A stretch of 64,000 bases of DNA. It comes from Croceimicrobium hydrocarbonivorans (GTDB lineage Bacteria > Bacteroidota > Bacteroidia > Flavobacteriales > Schleiferiaceae). A program made the translations under genes and the position numbers. Every line of letters starts with the position of its first letter. Position 1 is the stretch's first letter. The stretch lies in assembly GCF_014524565.1 (NCBI RefSeq), contig NZ_CP060139.1, positions 1 through 64,000 on the forward strand, read 5' to 3'. Under the pieces are notes generated by a model. It saw only the letters and a list, made by a program, of their open reading frames with translations. It made no database searches and was not told the origin of the DNA. Below, piece after piece: positions 9,462 to 18,203 of this stretch.

Positions 9462-10850
9462 TTGAAAGTATTTAAATATCTAAGTCTGGCTGCATGCCTC
9501 AGCTTCATTGCCTGTTCAAAGGATGAAGATCCTATTAAGTCTAATGTCACTCTTCCCGATCCAGAACCCGTAGATGATGGTTTTTACGGTCAGCCATTCA
9601 ATGGCATGCCCACCGATGTAAATGATCTGGTTTTATATGAGGTAAATATTCGTGCCTTTTCGGCGGATGGCGATTTAGATGGCGTTACCGCGCAATTGGA
9701 TAGCATTCAAAAAATGGGGGTTAATGTGCTATGGCTCATGCCGATTTATCCGGTTGGGCAAGTTAACAGCATCAACTCACCCTATTGTGTACGCGATTAT
9801 ACGGGAGTAGCCAGTGAATATGGCAGTTTAGAAGATCTGCGCGAATTGGTAGATGCCGCCCATCAAAGAGGGATGTCGGTAATTCTCGATTATGTAGCCA
9901 ATCATACTTCCTGGGATCATCCCTGGATCACGGAGCATCCGGATTGGTATACCCAGGATGGCAATGGTAATATTGTAATTCCTCCGGGCACCAATTGGCA
10001 AGATGTGGCCGACCTCAATTTTGAAGTCGATTTCATGCAATTGGCGCAAATTGAAAGCTTGAAATACTGGATTCGGGAGGCTAATATTGATGGTTTCCGC
10101 TGCGATTATGCCAATGGAGTTCCTTTCGAATTTTGGCAAAGAGCCATTGACTCCTTAGAGGCTTATCATCGCACTAAGCTTCTAATGCTGGCCGAGGGTG
10201 ATCGCTTTAATCATCTCATTGCCGGATTTGATCTGCGCTTTAGCTGGGCCGCTTATGCCAAATTAAAGGAGGTATTTGCCGATGGCCATGCGGCTAGCGA
10301 ACTCAGTACTCTGCATCAAAACGAGTACAATGTCATTGTAGGCAATCAAGGGATTTTACGCTTTAGCACCAATCATGATGAATCTGCTTGGGACGCCACC
10401 CCTGTGCAGCTCTTTGGCAGTCAGCAGAGTGCGGTAGCAGCCATGGTCGCCACCACTTATTTAGGCGGGGTGCCACTCATTTACAGCAGTCAGGAAGTAG
10501 GTCGCAACCGTACTCTAGCCTTTTTCAGTAATGATCCTATCGACTGGAGTGCTAATCCTGAGGTGAAAAAGCAGTACCAGCAGTTCATGCAGATTTATGC
10601 CTCTGAAGCCGCAGCCAAGGTGCAGACGATTACGGATTACAGCTCCCAGGATGTATTGGCTTTTACCAAGACAAAGGATGGCGAAGAATTGCTGGTGCTG
10701 GTTAACTGCCGCAATAATGCAGTGAGCTATAATGTGGATGCGGGATTAAGCGCTGGCAATTGGACCGACCTTATGAACGGACAAAGCCTACAGCTTAATT
10801 CTACTTTGAACTTAAATGCCGGCGCCTACTTTATTTATAAGCGAAATTAA
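9462..10850 (+). CDS. GH13 alpha-amylase-family lipoprotein
   Basis: A 462-residue surface or periplasmic glycoside hydrolase of family GH13. The TTG start gives a lipoprotein signal with lipobox LSFIAC, then an acidic linker, so a later start is unlikely. The four GH13 regions are present: I (DYVANHT), II (GFRCDYANG, nucleophile D215), III (MLAEGD, acid/base E245) and IV (STNHDE, D306). A short C-terminal beta domain ends in AGAYFIYKRN. It should act on alpha-1,4-glucans or maltodextrins. No SusCD pair or other sugar gene is nearby, so the exact substrate is unknown. The last 20 nt overlap the convergent beta-propeller gene. Confidence 0.94.
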   Translation: MKVFKYLSLAACLSFIACSKDEDPIKSNVTLPDPEPVDDGFYGQPFNGMPTDVNDLVLYEVNIRAFSADGDLDGVTAQLDSIQKMGVNVLWLMPIYPVGQVNSINSPYCVRDYTGVASEYGSLEDLRELVDAAHQRGMSVILDYVANHTSWDHPWITEHPDWYTQDGNGNIVIPPGTNWQDVADLNFEVDFMQLAQIESLKYWIREANIDGFRCDYANGVPFEFWQRAIDSLEAYHRTKLLMLAEGDRFNHLIAGFDLRFSWAAYAKLKEVFADGHAASELSTLHQNEYNVIVGNQGILRFSTNHDESAWDATPVQLFGSQQSAVAAMVATTYLGGVPLIYSSQEVGRNRTLAFFSNDPIDWSANPEVKKQYQQFMQIYASEAAAKVQTITDYSSQDVLAFTKTKDGEELLVLVNCRNNAVSYNVDAGLSAGNWTDLMNGQSLQLNSTLNLNAGAYFIYKRN

Positions 10851-11850
10851 AGCGGGCGATACGTCCCTTAGGACCGCTTAACCATGGCCCCTGGCAAGTA
10901 TAAAAACCTTCGGAGCTATACAGCCAGTTCTTACCATTATCAAAGGAATAGGCCATTCCAAAGCGTGAGCATAGCACAATATGCGATCCTTGCCATTTTA
11001 CGCAAGACCAGTAGCGTTGACTTAAAGGTTTAGGAAATGGAACAGGCTCCCAGCTTTTTCCGGTATCTATAGACCAAAGCAAGCTTTGCTTGGATAAAGA
11101 ATCAGCGCGATAATCTCCGCCGCCAATTAAGAGGGTATCAGCGTTTTTCGCATCAATACTAAATGCTCCCTTAGATGCTCCTCCATCATTCATGGCTAAG
11201 AAAGCTTTAAGCGATTGCCCCTTATGCTTGCCTAAAATTCGAGCTTGGCTTCCACCCAAAACAATGGCCCATGAATCTTGACCAAAACAATGTAGGCAGG
11301 TACCGGAAGCGGCAAAACCGCCTTGCTTTGGACTTACTTTTAATTCGGGGATAGTATCCCATTTTTGCCAGCTTTTACCGCCATCCTTAGTTTCGATAAT
11401 AGTGATATGAGATTCTTGCGCATCCGCGAAAGCTAAACCTCTTTGGGCATCCCAAAAATCAAAGGCATCAAAAAAAATACTGGGACTGTCGTCTCTAAAG
11501 CATTCTTGCCAGCTCTGCCCCGCATTTTCGGTTCGCAATATCAAAGCTGGTGAACCCGCACTGAGAATGATAGCCGTGGAGTCGTCGATTGCTTCGATAT
11601 CACGCCATAGCACTCCTTCATAGCCTTTGGGACTGCGGTTCTCCCAATGATTAGGCAAATTAAAATACCATACCTGGGACTGATCACTGGCCAGCCAGAT
11701 ACTACTGTCGTTTAGCACTGATAGTGCACGAAAATTATTACTAGAATCGGGACATTGAAAAAGACTGAAATCTTCATTTTGGCCATTCAGGCTTAAAGCC
11801 GAAAGACTAAACAGGGAAATGAGCAGCAAGGCTTTATTCATCATCTTCAT
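10831..11850 (-). CDS. Secreted beta-propeller protein, Ycf48/BNR-like
   Basis: This protein has an N-terminal signal peptide (KALLLISLFSLSALSLNGQ) followed by several propeller-blade motifs of the S-x-D-x-G-x-x-W / T-x-D-G-G-x-S-W type, for example RTENAGQSWQ, ETKDGGKSWQKW, SIDTGKSWEPV and SFDNGKNWLYS. Such repeats build a beta-propeller resembling Ycf48/HCF136 or BNR sialidase folds, but no sialidase catalytic set is evident. I chose the ATG at 11850 (339 residues); the frame extends to a TTG at 11862. It is probably periplasmic or surface-exposed and of unknown function. It is convergent with the GH13 gene (20-nt overlap) and divergent from the pirin gene. Confidence 0.8.
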   Translation of the reverse strand: MKMMNKALLLISLFSLSALSLNGQNEDFSLFQCPDSSNNFRALSVLNDSSIWLASDQSQVWYFNLPNHWENRSPKGYEGVLWRDIEAIDDSTAIILSAGSPALILRTENAGQSWQECFRDDSPSIFFDAFDFWDAQRGLAFADAQESHITIIETKDGGKSWQKWDTIPELKVSPKQGGFAASGTCLHCFGQDSWAIVLGGSQARILGKHKGQSLKAFLAMNDGGASKGAFSIDAKNADTLLIGGGDYRADSLSKQSLLWSIDTGKSWEPVPFPKPLSQRYWSCVKWQGSHIVLCSRFGMAYSFDNGKNWLYSSEGFYTCQGPWLSGPKGRIARFNFAYK

Positions 11851-11855
11851 ATTGA

Positions 11856-11901
11856 TTTGCAAGAAAAAGAAATTCTTTGTACTTTCGATGTTGTAACATT
11901 G
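11856..11901 (+). promoter_or_regulatory. Promoter and putative operator of the pirin gene
   Basis: TTTG at 11856-11859 stands 20 nt before TACTTTCG at 11880-11887, a good Bacteroidota -33/-7 pair with one -7 mismatch. Just downstream, 11891-11901 reads TTGTAACATTG. A near-identical string (TTGCAACATTG) lies upstream of the TrxR-like gene at 30611, inside a perfect inverted repeat there. A shared regulator is an inference. Confidence 0.5.
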
Positions 11902-11908
11902 AAATAAT

Positions 11909-12787
11909 ATGAAACGAAGTAAATTTTTAAAATCCAGTGTTTTAGGTCTTGCCTCTTTGTCGATGATTCGCTTGAAAACAGAAGACCAAATCAGTGAAAA
12001 ATCTACTAACTTAATAGACCCGAATCTGGGCTTTAATCATTTACCCAATCCAAAGACATACCCCATGAAAAACTCACTTTTAATTAAAGCCGATTCCCGC
12101 GGTCATGCTAATCATGGCTGGCTAGACACTAATCATACCTTCAGTTTCGCTAATTATTACAATCCGGAGCGCATGCATTTTGGCGTCTTAAGGGTTATTA
12201 ATGACGATTATATCGCCGCTGGAGCAGGATTCGGAACGCATCCCCATGAAAACATGGAAATCATCACCATACCCTTTGAAGGCGATTTGGAACATAAAGA
12301 TTCCATGGGCCATAAGGAAGTAATTAAACACGGTGATGTGCAGGTAATGAGCGCTGGTACCGGGATTTACCACAGTGAATACAATGCGAATAAAGACAAA
12401 GCCGTAAAGCTTTTCCAGATTTGGGTTTTTCCAGATAAACGCAATGTAGAACCACGCTACGATCAGATTACTCTGGACACCAGTAAAATGAAAAATCAGT
12501 TTATGCAGATCCTGTCTCCCAATCCTGAGGATGATGGTGTTTGGATTCACCAGAATGCCTGGTTTGATATGGGTGATTTTGAAGCTGGGAAAAAGCTAAA
12601 TCACAAGCTCCGCGCTCCACAGAGCAATGGTGTTTATGCCATGGTAGTTGATGGTAAATTCAAGATTAATGGTCAAGAATTAGAATACCGCGATGGCCTG
12701 GGCCTCTGGGAAATTAATGAGATTGAAATTGAAAGTCTCGAAAAAGGCCGACTACTATTAATGGAAGTCCCCATGCAATTGAACTAA
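11909..12787 (+). CDS. Pirin family protein with N-terminal extension
   Basis: A bicupin of the pirin family. Members bind iron and act as quercetinases or redox-linked regulators. The metal-site pattern is visible in the N-terminal cupin: THPHENMEIIT (two histidines) and later MSAGTGIYHSEYN. The core starts at about residue 53 (NSLLIKADSRGHANHGW). An extra 50 or so residues at the N-terminus begin MKRSKFLKSSVLGLASLSM, which looks like a degenerate Tat leader (R-S-K-F-L-K instead of R-R-x-F-L-K). A periplasmic location is possible. An internal ATG at 12064 (MKNSLLIKAD) would give an ordinary cytosolic pirin. The gene is monocistronic and ends at a strong terminator. Confidence 0.92.
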   Translation: MKRSKFLKSSVLGLASLSMIRLKTEDQISEKSTNLIDPNLGFNHLPNPKTYPMKNSLLIKADSRGHANHGWLDTNHTFSFANYYNPERMHFGVLRVINDDYIAAGAGFGTHPHENMEIITIPFEGDLEHKDSMGHKEVIKHGDVQVMSAGTGIYHSEYNANKDKAVKLFQIWVFPDKRNVEPRYDQITLDTSKMKNQFMQILSPNPEDDGVWIHQNAWFDMGDFEAGKKLNHKLRAPQSNGVYAMVVDGKFKINGQELEYRDGLGLWEINEIEIESLEKGRLLLMEVPMQLN

Positions 12788-12819
12788 TAAAAAAAGGCAC
12801 CGCAATGGTGCCTTTTTTT
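12788..12819. terminator. Bidirectional terminator between pirin and proA
   Basis: AAAAAAGGCACC and GGTGCCTTTTTTT form a long stem with a five-base loop, with A and T runs on both sides. It should end both the pirin transcript and the convergent proCBA transcript. Confidence 0.92.
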
Positions 12820-12844
12820 ATGTTTCGCTTTCGTAAATCAGGGT

Positions 12845-14044
12845 TTATACCCGCACCTGGCCATCGCCATATACATAGTATTTATTGGTCACCAATTGCT
12901 TTAAGCCTAAGGGTCCGCGGTGATGCAGTTTATCGGTACTTATCGCTAATTCGGCGCCTACGCCCATCGCTCCCCCATCGGTAAAGCGCGTGGAGGCATT
13001 GTGGTATACAGCAGCGCCATCTACCTGCTCCATAAATTTTTGAGCAAGCTGTCCATCTTCGGTAAGAATGGTCGCAGAGTGGCCACCCGAATACCGATTA
13101 ATCTTATGAATAGCCTCGGCATCATCATCCACCAGGGCAATCACGGCTTTTAGGGCTAAAAACTCTTCATACCAAATGGCTTGATCTTCCACTAGTTTGG
13201 CTTCAGGCAATAGCTTCTTGCTGCTATCATCGGCCCAAATTTCTACTCCGGCCTTCTGCAATTCACTTTGCAGTTTAGCTACCAGCGCAGGTAAATGTGG
13301 GTGTTCTCTATGAATCAAGATTTTATCCAAAGCATTGCAAGCCGAAATCTTGTGGGTCTTGGCATTTAGTAAAACGCGAATGCTTTTCTCAGGATCGGCA
13401 TCTTGTGCCAAATAGGCAAAGTTATTTCCGCGTCCGCTAACCAATACAGCGCAGGTGGCATGTTCCTTCACAAATTGTATTAAGCGCTCTCCCCCTCGGG
13501 GAACAATTAAATCCAATTGTTGATCGGGTTTACGCAAGAAGTCCTGGATTTCTTGGCGATTCATCTGTAAAAACTGAATCCAATCTTTATCTAAATTGTT
13601 TTCAGCCAAAGCTTTATGCCAGCAATCCACCAAAGCTAAATTGCTGTGCAAGGCCTCCTTACCCCCTTTTAAGAGAATGCGGTTATTGGCTTTAAAGGCC
13701 AGCACGGCCGCTTCGATGGTTACATCCGGGCGACTCTCATAAATGATCATAATAGTACCAAAGGGAGCAGTTTTATTGAGGATGCGCAATCCATTTTCAA
13801 TCTCGCGCTCTTCCTTCACCAATCCCACCGGATCTTCTTGCCCTTTCACTTGCTCCAGAGCTTGAATCATGCCTTCTATCTTTTGATCATCTAAAACCAA
13901 TCGATCGTACAAGGCCTGATCATCACGATCAAAGGCATCTAAATCCTTTTGATTTGCCGCGAGTATGATTTTGCGATCTTCATCAATGATGCGCATCATA
14001 CTGGCTAATACCTGATTCTTCAAATTTGTATCGAGTAATTCCAT
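12845..14044 (-). CDS. proA: Glutamate-5-semialdehyde dehydrogenase (gamma-glutamyl phosphate reductase)
   Basis: ProA reduces gamma-glutamyl phosphate with NADPH to glutamate-5-semialdehyde, the second step of proline synthesis. It is 399 residues, in the normal range. It shows the aldehyde-dehydrogenase fold with the family segment IYESRPDVTIEAA, the nucleotide loop LLKGGKEALHSN, and the catalytic cysteine in KTHKISACNALDKILI. It is last in the proC-proB-proA operon, 14 nt after proB, and a shared bidirectional terminator lies beyond its stop. The start is ATG at 14044. Confidence 0.98.
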   Translation of the reverse strand: MELLDTNLKNQVLASMMRIIDEDRKIILAANQKDLDAFDRDDQALYDRLVLDDQKIEGMIQALEQVKGQEDPVGLVKEEREIENGLRILNKTAPFGTIMIIYESRPDVTIEAAVLAFKANNRILLKGGKEALHSNLALVDCWHKALAENNLDKDWIQFLQMNRQEIQDFLRKPDQQLDLIVPRGGERLIQFVKEHATCAVLVSGRGNNFAYLAQDADPEKSIRVLLNAKTHKISACNALDKILIHREHPHLPALVAKLQSELQKAGVEIWADDSSKKLLPEAKLVEDQAIWYEEFLALKAVIALVDDDAEAIHKINRYSGGHSATILTEDGQLAQKFMEQVDGAAVYHNASTRFTDGGAMGVGAELAISTDKLHHRGPLGLKQLVTNKYYVYGDGQVRV

Positions 14045-14058
14045 TTTGTTGTTCTTTT

Positions 14059-14847
14059 CTAGTCAATAATTCGAGTTCCTATTTCCTTACCATCCACGAG
14101 GTCTACGATCACGCCAGCGCGTTTACCATTGGCAATAAAGGTGGGAATGTCCTTTTTCGCGGTTTCTTTGGCTACACCTAATTTGCTTTCCATCCCGCCA
14201 CGACCTTCGGCTTCTCCTTTATTGGTTTCCTGGATGTATTGCTCCACATTTTGATCGGTAGTTACATTGCGAATCAAGCGACTATCCTCATCATCCGGAT
14301 GACCGGTATATAATCCATCGGTATCGGTTAAAAGAATAAGCATATCCGCATTTAAGAGCTCTGCCACTAAACTGGCCAACTCATCATTATCGCTAAACAT
14401 GCTCATGCTCAGGCTTACCGCATCATCTTCATTGGCAATGGGAATTACGCCCTGAGAAAGCAGGCCTTCATAACAGTTGATCATGTTTTCGCGGTGCTTA
14501 CCGGGGCTAAAATCCCGCTTGGTAGCCAATACCTGAGCGCAACGCATACCGTATTCGTGGAAAATACTGTAGTAGTGACGCATCATTCGCGGCTGACCAA
14601 TAGCCGAAAAAACCTGTCGGCGGATAGTGGGATCATCAATAGTACTGTCCATTACTTCCATCCCGGCGATTACCGAACCGGAGCTCACCAAAATGGTCAT
14701 TATATCGCGTTCATAAAGTTCTGCGATCTGATCCACCAAACCTCGTAGAATAGGGCTTACAATGCGATTGTCCTTATTGGTCATCACATTGGTACCCACT
14801 TTAACTACCACGCGTTTTACGTGGGAATGATCTCTTGATTCACCCAT
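14059..14847 (-). CDS. proB: Glutamate 5-kinase, short form without PUA domain
   Basis: ProB phosphorylates glutamate to gamma-glutamyl phosphate, the committed, usually proline-inhibited step. At 262 residues it contains only the amino-acid-kinase domain: KVGTNVMTNKDNRI, LVSSGSVIAG, NDELASLVA, LLTDTDGLYTG and GRGGMESKLGVAKE are clear. The C-terminal PUA domain of the E. coli enzyme (367 residues) is absent, as in other short ProB enzymes. The gene begins 2 nt after the proC stop codon, which argues for tight co-translation. Confidence 0.97.
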   Translation of the reverse strand: MGESRDHSHVKRVVVKVGTNVMTNKDNRIVSPILRGLVDQIAELYERDIMTILVSSGSVIAGMEVMDSTIDDPTIRRQVFSAIGQPRMMRHYYSIFHEYGMRCAQVLATKRDFSPGKHRENMINCYEGLLSQGVIPIANEDDAVSLSMSMFSDNDELASLVAELLNADMLILLTDTDGLYTGHPDDEDSRLIRNVTTDQNVEQYIQETNKGEAEGRGGMESKLGVAKETAKKDIPTFIANGKRAGVIVDLVDGKEIGTRIID

Positions 14848-14849
14848 TT

Positions 14850-15656
14850 TTATGATTCTTTACCCAGTTCAACGGCACGATTAAAGGCAGCATAAGCCGC
14901 TTCTTTAATCAAATCTTTCACATTATTGTCCTCCATGGAATCGAGGGCGGCTCGAGTGGTTCCTCCTTCGGAGGCTACCTTGTCCATCCATTTCTCTGGG
15001 GTCAGCTTATTGCGTTTAAATAGCTCAATCGCTCCTTCGAAGGTGGTGCTAACCAATACCTTAGAATCGTAATCACTAAAACCCATGTCTAAAGCAGCTT
15101 CCAGCATACTCTGCATAAAATAGAATACATAGGCCGGTCCAGAACCGGAAATACCAGTAGAAGCATCAATATCATTTTCACTGTCGAGACGCACGGAACG
15201 ACCAGTAGTATCGAGTAAGCTCTCTACGGTAGAAAGCTCCAGGCGGGAAACTTCATCCGAGGCGGTAAAGGAGGTTAAGCCCTTCCCTACTTGGGCCGGT
15301 AAATTGGGCATCGCCCGCACTACTTTTTTAATATTCAAATGGTCTTGGATGGTTTTGATGGTAACCCCCGCCATAATGGAAATCACGATTTGATCCTCCA
15401 CCATGTGTTTTTTCAGTTTAGTGAAAAGCTCATCAATATGATAGGGTTTTACCGCTATAAAAATGATATCCGCCAAGGGGGCACAGTCGGCGATATCATC
15501 ATAAACTTCAAAGTGACTTTTTTTACGCAGCTCCTGGGTTTTCTCAGGGGCATTGTCGGAAATCAGCAGATCTCCTTTTTTTAGGTGTTCGGATTTGGCA
15601 ATAGATTCTGCGTAGGCGAGGCCCATATTGCCCGCGCCTATAACTAATACTTTCAT
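14850..15656 (-). CDS. proC: Pyrroline-5-carboxylate reductase
   Basis: ProC reduces 1-pyrroline-5-carboxylate to proline with NAD(P)H, the last step of the pathway. It has an N-terminal Rossmann motif VIGAGNMGLAYA, the VRAMPNLPAQVGKG segment, and the C-terminal P5CR signature SGSGPAYVFYFMQSM with EGGTTRAALDSM. I chose the ATG at 15656 (268 residues, beginning MKVLVIGAGNMG). The frame is open for 31 further codons upstream, but that extension is basic, lacks family similarity and would precede the Rossmann strand. It is first in the proC-proB-proA operon, so one transcript encodes the whole route from glutamate to proline. Confidence 0.98.
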   Translation of the reverse strand: MKVLVIGAGNMGLAYAESIAKSEHLKKGDLLISDNAPEKTQELRKKSHFEVYDDIADCAPLADIIFIAVKPYHIDELFTKLKKHMVEDQIVISIMAGVTIKTIQDHLNIKKVVRAMPNLPAQVGKGLTSFTASDEVSRLELSTVESLLDTTGRSVRLDSENDIDASTGISGSGPAYVFYFMQSMLEAALDMGFSDYDSKVLVSTTFEGAIELFKRNKLTPEKWMDKVASEGGTTRAALDSMEDNNVKDLIKEAAYAAFNRAVELGKES

Positions 15657-15719
15657 TAGATGTTTTTGATTAGTAAATGTGGATTGCTTTTTAGCAAGTA
15701 CACATAATGGTACAAGCAT

Positions 15720-15880
15720 CATGCGAAAATTGCTATTCACTAAAAACAAGTTGTTTTAAAGTAAAAAGTTCATTTTTCATGCAGATTTGACGCATTTTCA
15801 CGTAAAATGACATCATTTCTATTCATTTTCACTAAAAATCAGAATCTCTATTCACGTCAGATTTGCGCATTTTCCTGCAG
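15720..15880. repeat. Imperfect direct repeats upstream of the proline operon
   Basis: The roughly 300-nt gap between proC and the divergent methyltransferase gene contains repeated short units. CAGATTTGaCGCATTTTC (15782-15799) recurs as CAGATTTGCGCATTTTCC (15858-15875). CTATTCAC-type units occur at 15733, 15819 (as CTATTCATTTTCAC) and 15848, the first two followed by TAAAAA. They may be regulator sites in the divergent promoter region. No protein-coding signal is seen here. Confidence 0.45.
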
Positions 15881-15958
15881 GATCGGCAGCTAATTAATTT
15901 GGAATTTTGAGAACATTTTGGGGTCTGCCGACTTAGGTTTGCGGATTGAATAATTGCT

Positions 15959-16534
15959 ATGAAATTAGATCAGGCTTATTGGGAGCAATGCTATGTAAAT
16001 CATCAAAGCCCTTGGGATATGGGCAGTGCTTCTACTCCACTTATTAGTTATTTGGAAAAGCAAAACCGCGATGCTTCGATCTTTATTCCCGGAGCTGGTA
16101 GGGCCTGGGAAGTAGATTGGATGCTGGAACAGGGATTTACTGACATAACTGTTATCGACCTTAGTAGTACTGCCTTGCAGGAAGCAATGGAACGGATTCC
16201 TCATTCAGACCAAGTGAAATGGATTGAAGGCAATTTCTTCGAACATATCGGGCACTACGATTTAATCATGGAACAAACCTTTTTCTGTGCTCTGGATCCG
16301 CAATTACGTCCGGACTATGCTTTAAAAATGAAATCTCTATTAAAAGAGGGCGGAAAATTATTTGGCTTGCTTTTCAATTTCCCATTAAGCACGGAAGGCC
16401 CGCCCTTTGGGGGCTCCAAGGCCGAATACCTTAATTTGTTTCAAAGTCAATTCAAGATTCATCATCTGGAAATCTGCTATAATTCAATTAAGCCCAGAGC
16501 GGGCCGTGAATTTTTCCTAGAGCTGGAAGCTTGA
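15959..16534 (+). CDS. TPMT-like SAM-dependent methyltransferase
   Basis: A 191-residue class I methyltransferase of the thiopurine-S-methyltransferase-like family. Evidence is the N-terminal segment YWEQCYVNHQSPWDMG, the SAM loop IFIPGAGRAWEVDWMLEQG, the acidic ribose-binding VIDLS, and YDLIMEQTFFCALDPQLR. Relatives methylate thiols, halides or similar small molecules, and the real substrate here is unknown. It is divergent from the proline operon, and the next gene starts 7-25 nt after it in the same direction, so the two may share a transcript. Confidence 0.88.
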   Translation: MKLDQAYWEQCYVNHQSPWDMGSASTPLISYLEKQNRDASIFIPGAGRAWEVDWMLEQGFTDITVIDLSSTALQEAMERIPHSDQVKWIEGNFFEHIGHYDLIMEQTFFCALDPQLRPDYALKMKSLLKEGGKLFGLLFNFPLSTEGPPFGGSKAEYLNLFQSQFKIHHLEICYNSIKPRAGREFFLELEA

Positions 16535-16559
16535 TGTATCTTTGCTCAAAATCATTTCC

Positions 16560-17060
16560 ATGGGCGGCAGTACCGAGGTTTTAAACCACAAGCAAGTTGA
16601 AGATCGTATCCAACGCATAGCCTGGCAGATCTACGAAGAGTTCCACAATGAAAAGGAAGTCGTATTGGCGGGCATTGCCGACCGCGGTTTTTATTTAGCT
16701 CAAAAGCTATATGAGCATTTGCAAGAGATTGCCGATATCGAAATCCGCATTAGTAAACTGAGCTTCGATAAGGATCATCCTCTGGATACCGAGTATCAAA
16801 TGGAGCCTGCCATGGATCTCAATGATCGCAATATCGTTTTGGTGGATGATGTTTTAAAATCTGGCGGTACCCTTATTTACGGTGTACGCTATTTCCTTGA
16901 TTATCCGATTAAAGCCATGAAAACCGTGGTGTTGGTAGATCGCAATCATAAGCGCTATCCGGTGAAAGCCGATTTTAAAGGCCTTTCCTTATCTACCTCC
17001 ATGCAGGAGCATGTGAATGTACAGATCGAAGAAGCGCCTTATTCCGTGCGTGTTAGCTAA
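16560..17060 (+). CDS. Phosphoribosyltransferase family protein (PyrR-like)
   Basis: This protein carries the PRPP-binding signature IVLVDDVLKSGGTL near residue 100 and the type I PRTase core order, including EVVLAGIADRGFYLAQKL near the N-terminus. Size and layout resemble PyrR-type pyrimidine regulators or uracil/hypoxanthine transferases. Without the pyrimidine genes nearby the base specificity is unresolved. I prefer the ATG at 16560 (166 residues) to the TTG at 16542. It is convergent with the crtZ-like gene, whose stop codon overlaps it by 8 nt. Confidence 0.85.
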   Translation: MGGSTEVLNHKQVEDRIQRIAWQIYEEFHNEKEVVLAGIADRGFYLAQKLYEHLQEIADIEIRISKLSFDKDHPLDTEYQMEPAMDLNDRNIVLVDDVLKSGGTLIYGVRYFLDYPIKAMKTVVLVDRNHKRYPVKADFKGLSLSTSMQEHVNVQIEEAPYSVRVS

Positions 17061-17562
17061 GACTGGTCTGGGCCATTCCGCTGCTTTTGGCTCTTTTTCG
17101 CTTACGTGCTTCCCGCTCGGCGCGCAGGTATTTGGGATGAATGATTAGCATACCAAAGCTTTCCCCTTCTTCTTTTCCCAGATGCTTATGATGCATTTTA
17201 TGGGCTCGTAAAATGGCTGCCAAATAGAGGTTATCGCTGTTTTTGAACCATTTAAAGCGGCGGTGAATAAAAACCTCATGCACAAGAAAATAGGCCAAGC
17301 CATATACGGCGATCCCTGCTCCAATTGAAGGCGCAATCCAGGAGCCGGCCATCATCCCCAGCATAATGCACAGCCAGGATGGAATGGCAAAAATGAGAAA
17401 GAAGGTATCATTGCGTTCAAAGAAACCAGGCTCCTTAACGTGATGATCCTCATGGAGTTTCCATAAAAATCCATGCATCACGTATTTATGGGCAAACCAA
17501 GCCACAAATTCCATAAACCAAAAGGTGGCAAATACGATTAAAGCAATCCAGTACCAGGTCAT
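17053..17562 (-). CDS. crtZ: Beta-carotene 3-hydroxylase (CrtZ-type)
   Basis: A 169-residue integral-membrane di-iron hydroxylase of the fatty-acid-hydroxylase/CrtZ family. The histidine boxes are HKYVMHG, HEDHH, HEVFIHRR and HKMHHKH, with membrane helices between them. CrtZ adds 3-hydroxyl groups to beta-ionone rings. Its ATG overlaps the stop codon of the cruF-like gene upstream (ATGA), so the two are translationally coupled. Next to cruF- and crtD-like genes it should hydroxylate the single beta ring of a monocyclic carotenoid. Confidence 0.93.
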   Translation of the reverse strand: MTWYWIALIVFATFWFMEFVAWFAHKYVMHGFLWKLHEDHHVKEPGFFERNDTFFLIFAIPSWLCIMLGMMAGSWIAPSIGAGIAVYGLAYFLVHEVFIHRRFKWFKNSDNLYLAAILRAHKMHHKHLGKEEGESFGMLIIHPKYLRAEREARKRKRAKSSGMAQTSLS

Positions 17563-18203
17563 ATTAAGATATTGAGCATCATGAAAAATAGGGCTATCAA
17601 AACTAAATACCAGCGAGCTAAGGCCTGATCCGCTTCAAGCTTGAGACGGATAAACAAAGCTTGCATTAGCATAGCAACCCCAAACCAAGCTAAATAGTTC
17701 TGTGGTGGAATCTTATTTCCTTCCCATTGCCAAAACCCTAATTCGGTACAAAGGGGTTCAATAAAGAAGTCAAGGCCCACCATTAAGGCCGCACCGATTA
17801 ATATTCTGACTAATTTAGATGAACTCCAGCGCTTTGCCCATAAAGCAGAACTATAGGCCAAAAGAAACCAGTTTACCCCAATTAATAAGGGCACCGCAAT
17901 CAGTTTAGGTCCCAAATTATGCAGATAGGCATAATTACCAAATGGAATACCTGTTTGGGTGCCCAATACTTCTACTCCATAGCCAATCCCAATGCAGAGC
18001 ATGGCATAGATTCCTAGCTTGGGCAGTTCCTGCTTGCTGCTGGCCCCAAAAAAGAGCAGAGCCGCTAAGATTAAGTTTAGAGGGGTAAAGCCGGCAAAAA
18101 AATCACGATCGCCATAGCTGATAACCCAAATACCGAAGAAGTGCACAAAGGCCAATAGTCCCAATCCGTATTTACGGCTTAATAGCTGAAAGCTAGTTTG
18201 CAT
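17559..18203 (-). CDS. cruF: Carotenoid biosynthesis protein, CruF family (DUF422)
   Basis: A polytopic membrane protein with about seven hydrophobic segments. It shows the family segments EVLGTQTGIPFGNYAY and LGPKLIAVPLLIGVNWF, then GLDFFIEPLC and FWQWEGNKIPPQNYLAW. CruF-type proteins hydrate the acyclic end of gamma-carotene-like carotenoids at C-1'. I chose the ATG at 18203 (214 residues); a TTG at 18215 is possible. Either start overlaps the crtD-like gene. The crtD/cruF/crtZ arrangement matches monocyclic hydroxycarotenoid pathways of marine Bacteroidota. Confidence 0.85.
   Translation of the reverse strand: MQTSFQLLSRKYGLGLLAFVHFFGIWVISYGDRDFFAGFTPLNLILAALLFFGASSKQELPKLGIYAMLCIGIGYGVEVLGTQTGIPFGNYAYLHNLGPKLIAVPLLIGVNWFLLAYSSALWAKRWSSSKLVRILIGAALMVGLDFFIEPLCTELGFWQWEGNKIPPQNYLAWFGVAMLMQALFIRLKLEADQALARWYLVLIALFFMMLNILI

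Noticed and set aside
10831-10850. 20-nt convergent overlap between the GH13 and beta-propeller genes as a sign of a wrong stop
   Set aside because: Both C-termini look natural (beta-strand ends), and convergent overlaps of this size are common.
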